DNA from: Pseudomonas gregormendelii
GTDB taxonomy: Bacteria; Pseudomonadota; Gammaproteobacteria; Pseudomonadales; Pseudomonadaceae
DNA: 64,000 bases
Direction of reading: 5' to 3'
Assembly: GCF_017114825.1 (NCBI RefSeq)
Contig: NZ_JADEVO010000034.1
Span: forward strand, 1-64,000
A program made the position numbers and the translations under genes. Under the pieces are notes generated by a model that saw only the letters and a program-made list of their open reading frames with translations, had not been told where the DNA came from and made no database searches. This document shows positions 17,401 through 25,398 of the stretch, piece by piece (position 1 is the stretch's first letter; the number at the start of each line of letters is the position of its first letter).

Positions 17401-18429
17401 TTACGCCTGCCGCCGCTGGCGGGCGAGGGTCATGGCGGTGTCTTCGATCATGTCTTCCTGGCCGCCGACCATGCCGCGGCGACCCATTTCGACCAGGATT
17501 TCCCGGGCCGACACGCCATATTTTTTCTCGGCGCGCTTGGCGAACAACAGGAAGGAACCATAGACCCCGGCGTAGCCCATGGTCAGGGCATCACGGTCGC
17601 TGCGGATCGGGAAGTCCATGATCGGCACCACCAGGTCTTCGGCCACGTCCTGGATCCCGAATACGCTGACACCCGTGTCGATCCCCATGCGATCACACAC
17701 TGCCACCAGCACCTCCATCGGCGTGTTACCTGCGCCAGCACCGAGGCCCGCGCAGGCGGCGTCGATGCGGTTGGCCCCGGCGGCAATCGCGGCGATGGAG
17801 TTGGACACACCCATCGACAGATTGTGATGGCCATGAAAACCGATCTCGGTCCCTGGCTTGAGGGCTGCCCGCATCGCCGCCACACGTGCACTGACTTCAT
17901 GGGGCAGCAGGTAGCCCGCCGAGTCGGTCAGGTAGATGCAGTTGGCGCCGTAGCTTTCCATGAGCAAACCTTGCTTGACCAGGCCCTCGGGGCTGTTCAT
18001 GTGAGCCATCATCAGGAAACCGACGGTGTCCATGCCCAGGCCGCGGGCGTGGGAGATGTGCTGCTCGCTGACATCGGCCTCGGTGCAGTGGGTGGCCACC
18101 CGAATGGTGTTGACGCCCAGTTCATGGGCCATTTTCAGATGATCGACTGTGCCGATGCCCGGCAGCAGCAGCGCAGAAACCTTGGCCTTTTTCATCAGCG
18201 GGATTACCGCCGACAGGTATTCTTCGTCGGTGTGGGCCGGGAAGCCGTAGTTCACCGAACTGCCGCCGAGCCCGTCTCCGTGGGTGACTTCGATCAGCGG
18301 CACCCCGGCCGCGTCAAGGCCGCAGGCGATGTCCTTCATCTGTTGCAGGCTGATCTGGTGACGCTTGGGGTGCATGCCATCGCGCAGGCACATGTCGTGG
18401 ACGGTAATGCTTTTGCCGCGAAGATCCAT
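17401..18429 (-). CDS. hsaF: 4-hydroxy-2-oxoacid aldolase
   Basis: A 342-residue DmpG/HsaF-type aldolase. The N-terminal HDMCLRDGMHPKRHQ carries Arg16, Asp17 and His20, and GFHGHHNLSMG gives the metal-binding His199 and His201. It cleaves the hydroxy-oxoacid from HsaE into pyruvate and an aldehyde, which is channelled to the partner dehydrogenase. The hsaG gene lies immediately upstream (10 bp gap), as is normal for this complex. In the steroid pathway the substrate would be 4-hydroxy-2-oxohexanoate, giving propanal. Confidence 0.93.
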   Translation of the reverse strand: MDLRGKSITVHDMCLRDGMHPKRHQISLQQMKDIACGLDAAGVPLIEVTHGDGLGGSSVNYGFPAHTDEEYLSAVIPLMKKAKVSALLLPGIGTVDHLKMAHELGVNTIRVATHCTEADVSEQHISHARGLGMDTVGFLMMAHMNSPEGLVKQGLLMESYGANCIYLTDSAGYLLPHEVSARVAAMRAALKPGTEIGFHGHHNLSMGVSNSIAAIAAGANRIDAACAGLGAGAGNTPMEVLVAVCDRMGIDTGVSVFGIQDVAEDLVVPIMDFPIRSDRDALTMGYAGVYGSFLLFAKRAEKKYGVSAREILVEMGRRGMVGGQEDMIEDTAMTLARQRRQA

Positions 18430-18439
18430 GGTCTTTTCC

Positions 18440-19366
18440 TTATGCGTTGGCGGTTAAGCCGGTGGCTTGCAGAACGAGTTCGCCCTTGAGGATTTCCTCG
18501 GCGAACATCTCGGCCGTGCGTGCCGCCGCAGCCGTCATGATGTCGAGGTTGCCGGCGTACTTGGGCAGGTAGTCGCCCAGGCCTTCGACCTCCATGAAAA
18601 TCGACACCCGATTGCCGTCGAACACCGGGCCATTAACCAGCTTGTAGCCGGGCACATAGCGCTGCACTTGCTCGATCATGGCCTCGATAGCGGCCGTGAT
18701 CGCCGGCTGGTCGGGCTCAGTGACTGTCAGGCAATGCACGGTATCGCGCATGATCAGCGGCGGCTCGGCAGGGTTGATGATGATGATTGCCTTGCCTTTC
18801 TTCGCGCCGCCGACTTTTTCCACTGCCCTGGAGGTGGTACGGGTGAATTCGTCGATGTTTTTTCGGGTGCCGGGGCCGACTGATTTGGAAGCGGCGGTGG
18901 CGATGATTTCGGCATATTCCACCGGCTGCACGCTGGACACCGCCGCCACCAGCGGAATGGTGGCCTGGCCGCCGCAGGTGACCATGTTGACGTTCATGAC
19001 GCCCAGGCCCAGTTGAGCCTTGAGGTTGACCGGCGGTACGCAATACGGGCCGATGGCTGCTGGCGTGAGGTCGATCATCAACACGCCCAAGGCATTGAGT
19101 TTGCGCGAATTTTGCGCGTGCACGTAGGCCGAAGTGGCATCGAAGGCAATCTGGATCTGGTCTTCCAGCACATGAGGCAGCAATCCGTCGACACCCTCGG
19201 CCGTGGTCTTCAGGCCCAGCTCGCGAGCCCGGGCGAGGCCTTCGGAGGTGGCGTCGATGCCCACCATCCACACCGGTTCCAGCACGTCACTGCGCATCAA
19301 TTTGTACAACAGGTCGGTTCCGATGTTGCCCGGCCCGATCAGCGCGCATTTGATCTTTTTGTTCAT
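18440..19366 (-). CDS. hsaG: Acylating aldehyde dehydrogenase
   Basis: A 308-residue DmpF/HsaG-type enzyme. The NAD site is IGPGNIGTDL near residues 10-19, and the catalytic cysteine is Cys131 in VTCGGQATIP. I start it at the ATG at 19366; the longer frame overlaps the hsaE end and lacks family similarity. It converts the aldehyde from HsaF with NAD and CoA to acyl-CoA, propionyl-CoA in steroid degradation. It sits between hsaE and hsaF in one minus-strand operon. Confidence 0.93.
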   Translation of the reverse strand: MNKKIKCALIGPGNIGTDLLYKLMRSDVLEPVWMVGIDATSEGLARARELGLKTTAEGVDGLLPHVLEDQIQIAFDATSAYVHAQNSRKLNALGVLMIDLTPAAIGPYCVPPVNLKAQLGLGVMNVNMVTCGGQATIPLVAAVSSVQPVEYAEIIATAASKSVGPGTRKNIDEFTRTTSRAVEKVGGAKKGKAIIIINPAEPPLIMRDTVHCLTVTEPDQPAITAAIEAMIEQVQRYVPGYKLVNGPVFDGNRVSIFMEVEGLGDYLPKYAGNLDIMTAAAARTAEMFAEEILKGELVLQATGLTANA

Positions 19367-19412
19367 GGTCTTTGGCTCCAGGAAGGGAGAAAGGGAAGGG
19401 CGTGCAGGGTGA

Positions 19413-20204
19413 TCAAGGGACAAAGCGCAGGCTGGCTTCGCCCAGGCCACTCATGGAAAGACTGATCTGGTCACCGGCGACTACGGGCACCAGCGGCGCC
19501 AGGGCACCGGAGAGAATGATCTCGCCGCGGCGGAACGGAATGCCCAGCTCGCCCAGGGTATTGGCCAGCCAGGCCACGGCTGCGCAGGGGTGGCCTTGTA
19601 CCGCCGAGCCCAGTCCCGAGCCTGCCGGCTGGCCGTTTTTAAGCATTTGCATGTGCACCGCGGCAAGGTCCAGCGAGCGCGGGTCGGTGCGCTGGGCGCC
19701 AAGGGCAAACACGCCGCAGGAAGCGTTGTCGGCCACGGTGTCCTGGATACGGATCTGCCAGTCATCGATTCTTGAGTCGACAATCTCGAAACAGGGGACG
19801 ACCCATTGACTGGCAGCGAGTACGTCCTCGGCGCTGATGCCGGGGCCTTGTAAATCTTCGCCGAGAATAAAGGCGATCTCGCCCTCGGCCCTCGGCTGGA
19901 TCAGGTTGTAACGGGCGAGGCTGACTTCGCAGCCATCCTCGACCTGCATGGCATTGGTGAGGAAACCGAAGTCTGGCTGGTGCACGTCGAGCATTTCCTG
20001 TACGGCGCGGCTGGTCACCCCGATTTTCTTGCCAATCACCTGCTCGCCAAGTGCCTCGCGACGTTGCAGGAAGTGCAAGGAAATCCGGTAGGCCTGTTCC
20101 AGGGTGATCTGAGGGTAGCGCCGGGTCAGGGGCGCCAGGGTCTGACGGCTGCGCAAGGCGTTGAACAATTCGTCGCCCAGCGTGTTGATCAAATGAGCGT
20201 CCAT
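19413..20204 (-). CDS. hsaE: 2-hydroxyhexa-2,4-dienoate hydratase (2-oxopent-4-enoate hydratase family)
   Basis: A 263-residue member of the MhpD/HsaE hydratase family. The acidic metal-binding block is at RAEGEIAFILGEDL, and GNAL/LSGALAPLVP near the end is typical. The ATG at 20204 has GGAG upstream; a longer start at 20249 would run into the preceding terminator. It hydrates the C6 dienoate released by HsaD. The order hsaE-hsaG-hsaF is the normal lower A-ring operon. Confidence 0.9.
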   Translation of the reverse strand: MDAHLINTLGDELFNALRSRQTLAPLTRRYPQITLEQAYRISLHFLQRREALGEQVIGKKIGVTSRAVQEMLDVHQPDFGFLTNAMQVEDGCEVSLARYNLIQPRAEGEIAFILGEDLQGPGISAEDVLAASQWVVPCFEIVDSRIDDWQIRIQDTVADNASCGVFALGAQRTDPRSLDLAAVHMQMLKNGQPAGSGLGSAVQGHPCAAVAWLANTLGELGIPFRRGEIILSGALAPLVPVVAGDQISLSMSGLGEASLRFVP

Positions 20205-20225
20205 GGCAGGGCTCCAGTCATGTGG

Positions 20226-20260
20226 AAAAAAAACCCGCCCCGGCGTCATCAGGGGCGGGC
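20226..20260 (-). terminator. Intrinsic terminator between the 7alpha-HSDH-like gene and hsaE
   Basis: On the minus strand, stem GCCCGCCCC...GGGGCGGG is followed by eight T residues. It comes 14 bp after the SDR stop and 20 bp before the hsaE start, so it should end or attenuate the SDR transcript. Confidence 0.8.
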
Positions 20261-20273
20261 CAAAAACAGCTGC

Positions 20274-21047
20274 TTAGCCGGGCCAGACCGACGAGTCTGC
20301 GCCGCCATCGACGTCGAGAACCTTGCCAGTCACCCAGGCCGAGGCCGGGCTGGCCAAGTACAGCGCGGCGGCAGCAATATCTTGCGGGGTACCCAGGCAC
20401 TTGAGTGGAGTGTTGCTTTCCATGACTTGGCGCATGGCACTCGGCATCACGCCATTGAGCGCTTCAGTGAGGGTAGGGCCGGGTGCGACAGCGTTGACCC
20501 GGACCTGCGGTGCGAAGTCCTGGGCCAGCAGGCGGGTCAGATGGCTGAGGGCAGCCTTGGCGGTACCGTAGGCACTGAAATGGCGCTGTGCATAGCGTGC
20601 CGCTACCGAGCTGATATTGATGATGTTGCCGCCGCCTGCCTCGCGCATCAGCGGCACACACAATTGGCAGAAGGCGTAGCTGGTGGCGACATTGAAGTTC
20701 AGCACCTGAGCGAACTGCTCGGGCGACATCGCCAGCGGATCATTCGGACCGCCACCGCCGACATTGTTCACCAGGTGAGTGATACGACCCATTTGCTCCA
20801 TGCTCTGACGCACCAGCGCATGGCGTTGCTCGGCGTCGTTGACGTCACACGCGACCGCCAGGGCGCGTCGTCCAAGGCCGCGAACTTCTTCGGCCACGGC
20901 CTGGACTTCGTCCAGTGACCGCGCCGAGCACACCACATCTGCGCCGGCTTCGGCGTACGCCAAGGCAATCGCCCGACCGATTCCCCGGCCGCTGCCGGTG
21001 ACGATGGCGACGCTGCCGTGCATCTCGAAACGCTGCAAAATACTCAT
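20274..21047 (-). CDS. 7alpha-hydroxysteroid dehydrogenase-like SDR
   Basis: A 257-residue SDR with TGSGRGIG at 17-24, the catalytic Ser147, Tyr160 and Lys164, and a VDGGA ending. Segment by segment it tracks E. coli 7alpha-HSDH (HdhA) as I recall that protein. The GGGGP after the NN(A/V) motif, SHL(T/V)R after the active-site lysine, and TPL-x3-LG-x-PQDIA-x-AALYL-x-SP-x-SAWV-x-G all correspond. Oxidation of the 7alpha-hydroxyl of a bile acid is therefore a reasonable call; other hydroxysteroid positions remain possible. It heads the minus-strand hsaE-G-F group under a perfect regulatory dyad at 21110. Confidence 0.7.
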   Translation of the reverse strand: MSILQRFEMHGSVAIVTGSGRGIGRAIALAYAEAGADVVCSARSLDEVQAVAEEVRGLGRRALAVACDVNDAEQRHALVRQSMEQMGRITHLVNNVGGGGPNDPLAMSPEQFAQVLNFNVATSYAFCQLCVPLMREAGGGNIINISSVAARYAQRHFSAYGTAKAALSHLTRLLAQDFAPQVRVNAVAPGPTLTEALNGVMPSAMRQVMESNTPLKCLGTPQDIAAAALYLASPASAWVTGKVLDVDGGADSSVWPG

Positions 21048-21109
21048 GGCCCTTGCTCCGTGGGGTCGATGGCTGATGGGTTGACTATCGTCGCAACGAC
21101 CGCAGCCAG

Positions 21110-21127
21110 CATCGTCTCAATGGACTA
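21110..21127 (-). promoter_or_regulatory. Regulatory dyad, 7alpha-HSDH-like/hsaEGF side
   Basis: Reads TAGTCCATTGAGACGATG on the minus strand, a full motif match 62 bp before the SDR start. Confidence 0.78.
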
Positions 21128-21146
21128 TCAATCAGGTACATACCCC

Positions 21147-21229
21147 GTAGGAGCTGCCGCAGGCTGCGATCTTTTGATCCTGTTATTTAGAAGCAGGATC
21201 AAAAGATCGCAGCCTGCGGCAGCTCCTAC
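21147..21229. repeat. Perfect 36-bp inverted repeat (REP-type) between divergent promoters
   Basis: The arms at 21147-21182 and 21194-21229 are perfect complements separated by an 11-base AT-rich spacer. The arms begin GTAGGAGCTGCCGCAGGCTG, a REP form common in P. fluorescens-group genomes. The repeat lies between the two divergent regulatory dyads at 21110 and 21277. Confidence 0.9.
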
Positions 21230-21276
21230 CCAGGAAGAACCCGGCTCTCGCAACCGATGCAAACCGTACGGCCCCC

Positions 21277-21294
21277 TAGTCCGCTTTGACGATG
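21277..21294 (+). promoter_or_regulatory. Regulatory dyad, hsaA operon
   Basis: Reads TAGTCCGCTTTGACGATG, a full motif match 73 bp before the hsaA start. Confidence 0.78.
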
Positions 21295-21367
21295 AATGAT
21301 CGTGCGCTCGATCCGATGATTGATCACAACTGGCGCAGTGGCGCAGTGAGATCGGGAGAGTTGAGTG

Positions 21368-22555
21368 ATGCACAGCATGCGAGAAAAGACCCAGGACGAA
21401 CGAGATCTGATTGAGCGTGCGCGCAGCCTTGTGCCCGCCCTCAAGGCGCGCACGGCGCAGGCCGACAAGGACTTGAAAGTACCGGTGGAGACCGTGCTCG
21501 AGTTGCAGTCCACCGGACTGCTACGGGCCATGCAGCCACGGGCGTTTGGTGGATATGAAGTGGACCCGCGTACCTTCTTCGAAATCCAGACCATCCTTGC
21601 CGAAGGTTGCATGTCCACTGCCTGGATATACGGCGTGATGGGGGTTCACCCCTGGCAACTGGCCCGCTACCCGATCGAAACCCAGCGCGAAGTCTGGGCG
21701 CATGACCACAACGCATTGATCTGCTCGACCTACATGCCGGCGGCCAGGGTCACGGTGGTGGAGGGCGGTTACCGCATCAGCGGGCGCTGGGGGTTCTCCA
21801 GCGGCAGTGAGCACTGCCAATGGGTGCTTCTGGGAGGAATACTGCCGCCCGATGGCGAACAGGCGGCCGAGCACGGCACCTTCCTGTTGCCACGCAAGGA
21901 CTACCAGATTGAACGCAATTGGGACGTCATGGGCCTGCGCGGCACCGGAAGCCATGACATCACGGTCGAGGATGTATTCGTCCCCGCCCATCGCGTGCAG
22001 CGCACCAATAACTGGACGCTCGATGCAACGCCCGGGCGCCAGGTCAACACCAACCCGATCTACGCGATCCCGTTTGCCCAAGTGTTCTCCCGCGCCGTCT
22101 CCACATCGGCCATTGGCGCCCTGCAGGGTGCGATCAACGAGTTCCGTGACAATGCCTCCAAACATATCGGCAAGCACGGTGCCCGTACCGCAGACGATCC
22201 TGTGGCGCAAACCGCCATTGCCGAAGCGATGATCACCGTTGACAGCCTGCGCCTGGTGCTGGAACGCAACTACGAGCACCTCATGAGCCTGGCCCGCGCC
22301 GGCGAATACCCGGATACCGAAACCCGGCTGTTGTATCGCTACCAGTCGGCCTACGTGACCAATATTTGCGCTGAACGGGCCAACGACCTGCTGCGCAGCA
22401 TGGCCGCTTCAGGCTTGTACAACACCAACCCAGTGGCGCGACTGTTCCGCGACCTGCACCAGGCACGTGGACACATTGCCAACAATTACATGGCTTACGG
22501 GCGCAGTTACGGCGCGGTGATGCTGGGTTTGCCCAATCCGGACCCTTACGTCTGA
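21368..22555 (+). CDS. hsaA: 3-HSA 4-hydroxylase, flavin-dependent oxygenase component
   Basis: A 395-residue flavin-dependent monooxygenase with the acyl-CoA-dehydrogenase fold, the same size as mycobacterial HsaA. The sequence AEGCMSTAWIYGVMGVH and the segment RGTGSHDI mark the HsaA/HpaH-like group rather than true ACADs. The ATG at 21368 has GGGAGAG upstream. It ortho-hydroxylates the phenolic ring A of 3-HSA, using reduced flavin from a separate reductase. No HsaB-type reductase gene is seen nearby. The next gene is kshB. Confidence 0.88.
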   Translation: MHSMREKTQDERDLIERARSLVPALKARTAQADKDLKVPVETVLELQSTGLLRAMQPRAFGGYEVDPRTFFEIQTILAEGCMSTAWIYGVMGVHPWQLARYPIETQREVWAHDHNALICSTYMPAARVTVVEGGYRISGRWGFSSGSEHCQWVLLGGILPPDGEQAAEHGTFLLPRKDYQIERNWDVMGLRGTGSHDITVEDVFVPAHRVQRTNNWTLDATPGRQVNTNPIYAIPFAQVFSRAVSTSAIGALQGAINEFRDNASKHIGKHGARTADDPVAQTAIAEAMITVDSLRLVLERNYEHLMSLARAGEYPDTETRLLYRYQSAYVTNICAERANDLLRSMAASGLYNTNPVARLFRDLHQARGHIANNYMAYGRSYGAVMLGLPNPDPYV

Positions 22556-22633
22556 AGCCATGGCGCCCGTTTTGACTCCTTGGGTCTACACCCGCCCGTA
22601 ATACACGGGCAGGTGGTCATGAGTAGCTGATCT

Positions 22634-23656
22634 ATGAACAATTATCTTGCCCTGCGTGTGGCACGAGTGATCGAGGAAACCGCCGATGCGCGCTCCCTGG
22701 TTTTCGACGTGCCGGAGCATCTGGGTGAACGCTTCCACTATCAACCCGGCCAGTTCCTGACCTTGCGACTGCCCTTCGAGGACGGTTGGTTGCCCCGTTG
22801 CTACTCATTGTCGAGCACGCCATTGCTGGATGAGCCCTTGCGGGTAACGGTCAAACGTGTGCACGAGGGCCGCGCTTCGAACTGGCTGTGCAGCGAGTTG
22901 CAGGCCGGCCAGACCCTGGAGGTACTGCCACCTGCCGGGGTATTTGTGCCGCGTAGCCTCGACGGCGATTTACTGCTGTTCGGCGGCGGCAGTGGCGTGA
23001 CCCCGGTGCTGTCGATCCTGCGTTCGGCGTTGCTCGCCGGAACCGGCCGGGTCCTGCTGATCTACGCCAACCGCGATGAATCCTCAGTGATTTTCCGCGA
23101 TGAACTCCGGCACCTGGCCAGCGCCCACCCGCAACGCTTGCAAATCGTCCACTGGCTCGATTCGGTACAGGGCATCCCAAGCGTCGGACAGCTGGCCGAA
23201 CTGGCGCGGCCGTTTATCGATGCGCAGGCGTTCATTTGTGGACCGGGCCCGTTCATGGACGCCGCCGTCAATGCGTTAAAGGACCTGGGCATGCCGGAGC
23301 GCCGAGTGCATGTCGAACGGTTCGTGTCGCTGCCCGGCGAAGGCGAGCTGCCACAGGTGGCAAGCATCGAGGCTGCGGTGGCCGCCCAACTCGCCGTGCG
23401 CCTGGATGGCGAGGACCACCACTTGGCCTGCGACACCGGCGAGACCTTGCTGGCTGCGATGGAACGTGCCGGTCTCAAGCCTCCCAGCGCCTGCCGCGTG
23501 GGTGGCTGCGCTTCGTGCATGTGCACGCTGGTAAGCGGCGATGTCGAGCTGCTGCACAACGATGCCCTGGATGCGGGTGACCTGGCCGAAGGCTGGATTC
23601 TTGCCTGTCAGGCAGTGCCCACCAGCGCGCAATTGCGTATCCGCTTTCCAGAGTGA
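22634..23656 (+). CDS. kshB: 3-ketosteroid 9alpha-hydroxylase reductase component
   Basis: A 340-residue flavo-iron-sulfur reductase. An FAD domain (RCYSLSS, residues 55-61) and an NAD domain (LLFGGGSGVTP near 114-124, ICGPGPF near 201-207) are followed by a C-terminal plant-type [2Fe-2S] ferredoxin. Its cysteines are Cys287, Cys292, Cys295 and Cys325. This FNR-ferredoxin order matches KshB. It would pass electrons from NADH to KshA, which is encoded 26 kb away at 49620. Related reductases (PaaE, HmpB) are alternatives, but the context favours KshB. A small hairpin lies in the 78-bp gap after hsaA. Confidence 0.85.
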   Translation: MNNYLALRVARVIEETADARSLVFDVPEHLGERFHYQPGQFLTLRLPFEDGWLPRCYSLSSTPLLDEPLRVTVKRVHEGRASNWLCSELQAGQTLEVLPPAGVFVPRSLDGDLLLFGGGSGVTPVLSILRSALLAGTGRVLLIYANRDESSVIFRDELRHLASAHPQRLQIVHWLDSVQGIPSVGQLAELARPFIDAQAFICGPGPFMDAAVNALKDLGMPERRVHVERFVSLPGEGELPQVASIEAAVAAQLAVRLDGEDHHLACDTGETLLAAMERAGLKPPSACRVGGCASCMCTLVSGDVELLHNDALDAGDLAEGWILACQAVPTSAQLRIRFPE

Positions 23657-23687
23657 AGCCCCCAATGATGCCAAGCCCGAGCCCACG

Positions 23688-25304
23688 ATGAATCAGAGCC
23701 TGAATCTTGCCGCGCCCCTGAGCGCCGTCCCCGTCAACTTTGCCCAGTTAGTCTTCAGCAGCGCCGAACGTCACGCCGGTCGCACTGCCATTGAGGACAA
23801 CGGCCACTGCATCGACTACGCCCAACTGCCCGAGCGCGTCATGAGCTTTGCCCGGGGCCTGATGGCTGTGGGTATCCAGCCCGGTGACAGGGTCGGTATC
23901 TGGGCCCCGAACAGCGGTGACTGGATCCTCGCCGCGCTGGGCATTCAGTGTGCAGGTGCGGTGCTGGTGCCGATTAACACGCGCATGAAGGGGCTTGAGG
24001 CCGCCGATGTGCTGGAACGCAGCGGCTGCCGGCTGTTGTTTGTCCAGCAGCGATTTCTCGATGTGGATTACCCGGCGCTCCTCGCACCCCATCGACCGGC
24101 CAGCCTCCAGCATCTGGTGATACTCGATGGCGATACGCCCGAATCGCCTGCGGACCTGACGCTTCAACAGTTTCTGTGTGGTGCGGTAACCGTCGATGCC
24201 GACAGCGCCAGGCAACGCGCATTAGCGGTCGACCCCCAAGCCATGTGCGACCTGTTGTTCACGTCCGGCACCACCGGCAAACCCAAAGGTGTGATGAGCG
24301 GGCATGGCCAGAACCTGCGGGCTTTTACCGAATACGTCAAGGTCATCGGCCTGGTGCCGGGTGACCGTTACCTGATCGTAAACCCGTTCTTTCATGCCTT
24401 CGGCTATAAAGCCGGCTGGCTGACTTGCCTGATTGGCGGAGCGACCATCCTGCCCCACGCGGTGTTCGACGCCGAACAAGTGTTCCAGCGCATCGCCCGC
24501 GAGCGCATCAGCGTCTTGCCCGGCGCGCCGACCCTGTACCTCTCGCTGCTTGCGCATCCGCAGCTCAAGCAGACCGACCTGTCGAGCTTGCGCATCGCGG
24601 TGACCGGTTCAGCGAGTATTCCGCCGAGCCTGATAGAACGCATGCGCAACGAGTTGGGGTTTGCCGTGGTGACCACTGCCTACGGCCTGACCGAATGCGG
24701 GGGGCTTGCGACTATCTGCGACCCACAAGACTCGGCGCAGGTGATCGCCGGCACCAGCGGACGGCCTATTGCCGGCACTGAAGCAAGTATCCGCGATCCG
24801 CATAACCAGGCGCTGGATCCAGGGCAAACCGGTGAGATCTGCCTGCGTGGCTTTCACATCATGCAGGGCTATTTCCAGGACCCCGAAGCGACCCGCGAAG
24901 TCATCGACGCCGATGGCTGGCTCCACACCGGCGATGTCGGGCGCCTGGATAAAGCGGGCAACCTGATCATCACCGACCGACTCAAGGACATGTTCATCGT
25001 CGGTGGCTTCAACTGCTACCCAGCGGAAATCGAAGCGGCATTGATCCGGCATCCGGCGATTGCCCAGGTGGCGGTGATTGGCATTGCCGATGAGCGCATG
25101 GGCGAAGTTGGCTGTGCCTGCGTTGTGCTGCGCGAGGGCGCAGAGCTCGACGAGGCACAACTGATTGCCTGGAGTCGTGAGCAAATGGCCAATTACAAGG
25201 TGCCGCGCCAGGTGCGTTTTTTCCGCGCCTTGCCGCTCAATCCGTCGAGCAAGGTTGTGAAGAGCGAACTGCGCGCGATGGTGGCCAATGGCGTGCTGGC
25301 GTAA
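23688..25304 (+). CDS. fadD3: HIP-CoA ligase-like acyl-CoA synthetase
   Basis: A 538-residue ANL adenylating enzyme. The P-loop-like FTSGTTGKPKGV, AYGLTECGG, the TGDVGRLDKAG hinge and the C-terminal catalytic lysine in NPSSKVVKSEL are all present. I start it at the ATG at 23688, 31 bp after kshB, although the frame runs further back over kshB. Length and position among Hsa, Ksh and Ipd genes fit FadD3, which activates the C/D-ring propionate HIP (DOHNAA) with CoA. The side-chain ligase at 3449 belongs to a different branch of the family. Confidence 0.78.
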   Translation: MNQSLNLAAPLSAVPVNFAQLVFSSAERHAGRTAIEDNGHCIDYAQLPERVMSFARGLMAVGIQPGDRVGIWAPNSGDWILAALGIQCAGAVLVPINTRMKGLEAADVLERSGCRLLFVQQRFLDVDYPALLAPHRPASLQHLVILDGDTPESPADLTLQQFLCGAVTVDADSARQRALAVDPQAMCDLLFTSGTTGKPKGVMSGHGQNLRAFTEYVKVIGLVPGDRYLIVNPFFHAFGYKAGWLTCLIGGATILPHAVFDAEQVFQRIARERISVLPGAPTLYLSLLAHPQLKQTDLSSLRIAVTGSASIPPSLIERMRNELGFAVVTTAYGLTECGGLATICDPQDSAQVIAGTSGRPIAGTEASIRDPHNQALDPGQTGEICLRGFHIMQGYFQDPEATREVIDADGWLHTGDVGRLDKAGNLIITDRLKDMFIVGGFNCYPAEIEAALIRHPAIAQVAVIGIADERMGEVGCACVVLREGAELDEAQLIAWSREQMANYKVPRQVRFFRALPLNPSSKVVKSELRAMVANGVLA

Positions 25305-25315
25305 CAAACGCTCAT

Positions 25316-25333
25316 CTCACCAAACGGACGATG
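25316..25333 (+). promoter_or_regulatory. Regulatory dyad, second DUF1302 operon
   Basis: Reads CTCACCAAACGGACGATG: perfect second half, degenerate first half, 65 bp before the start at 25399. Confidence 0.6.
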
Positions 25334-25398
25334 TGCGCGAAAGTGGTTTTTTTCATGCTGTGAGGACACAAGCCAGAACAACAAAAAAGGAGATGAGC

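Noticed and set aside
22634..23656. Reductase as the missing HsaB
   Set aside because: HsaB is a small flavin reductase without an iron-sulfur centre. This protein has FAD, NAD and a C-terminal [2Fe-2S] domain, as in KshB.
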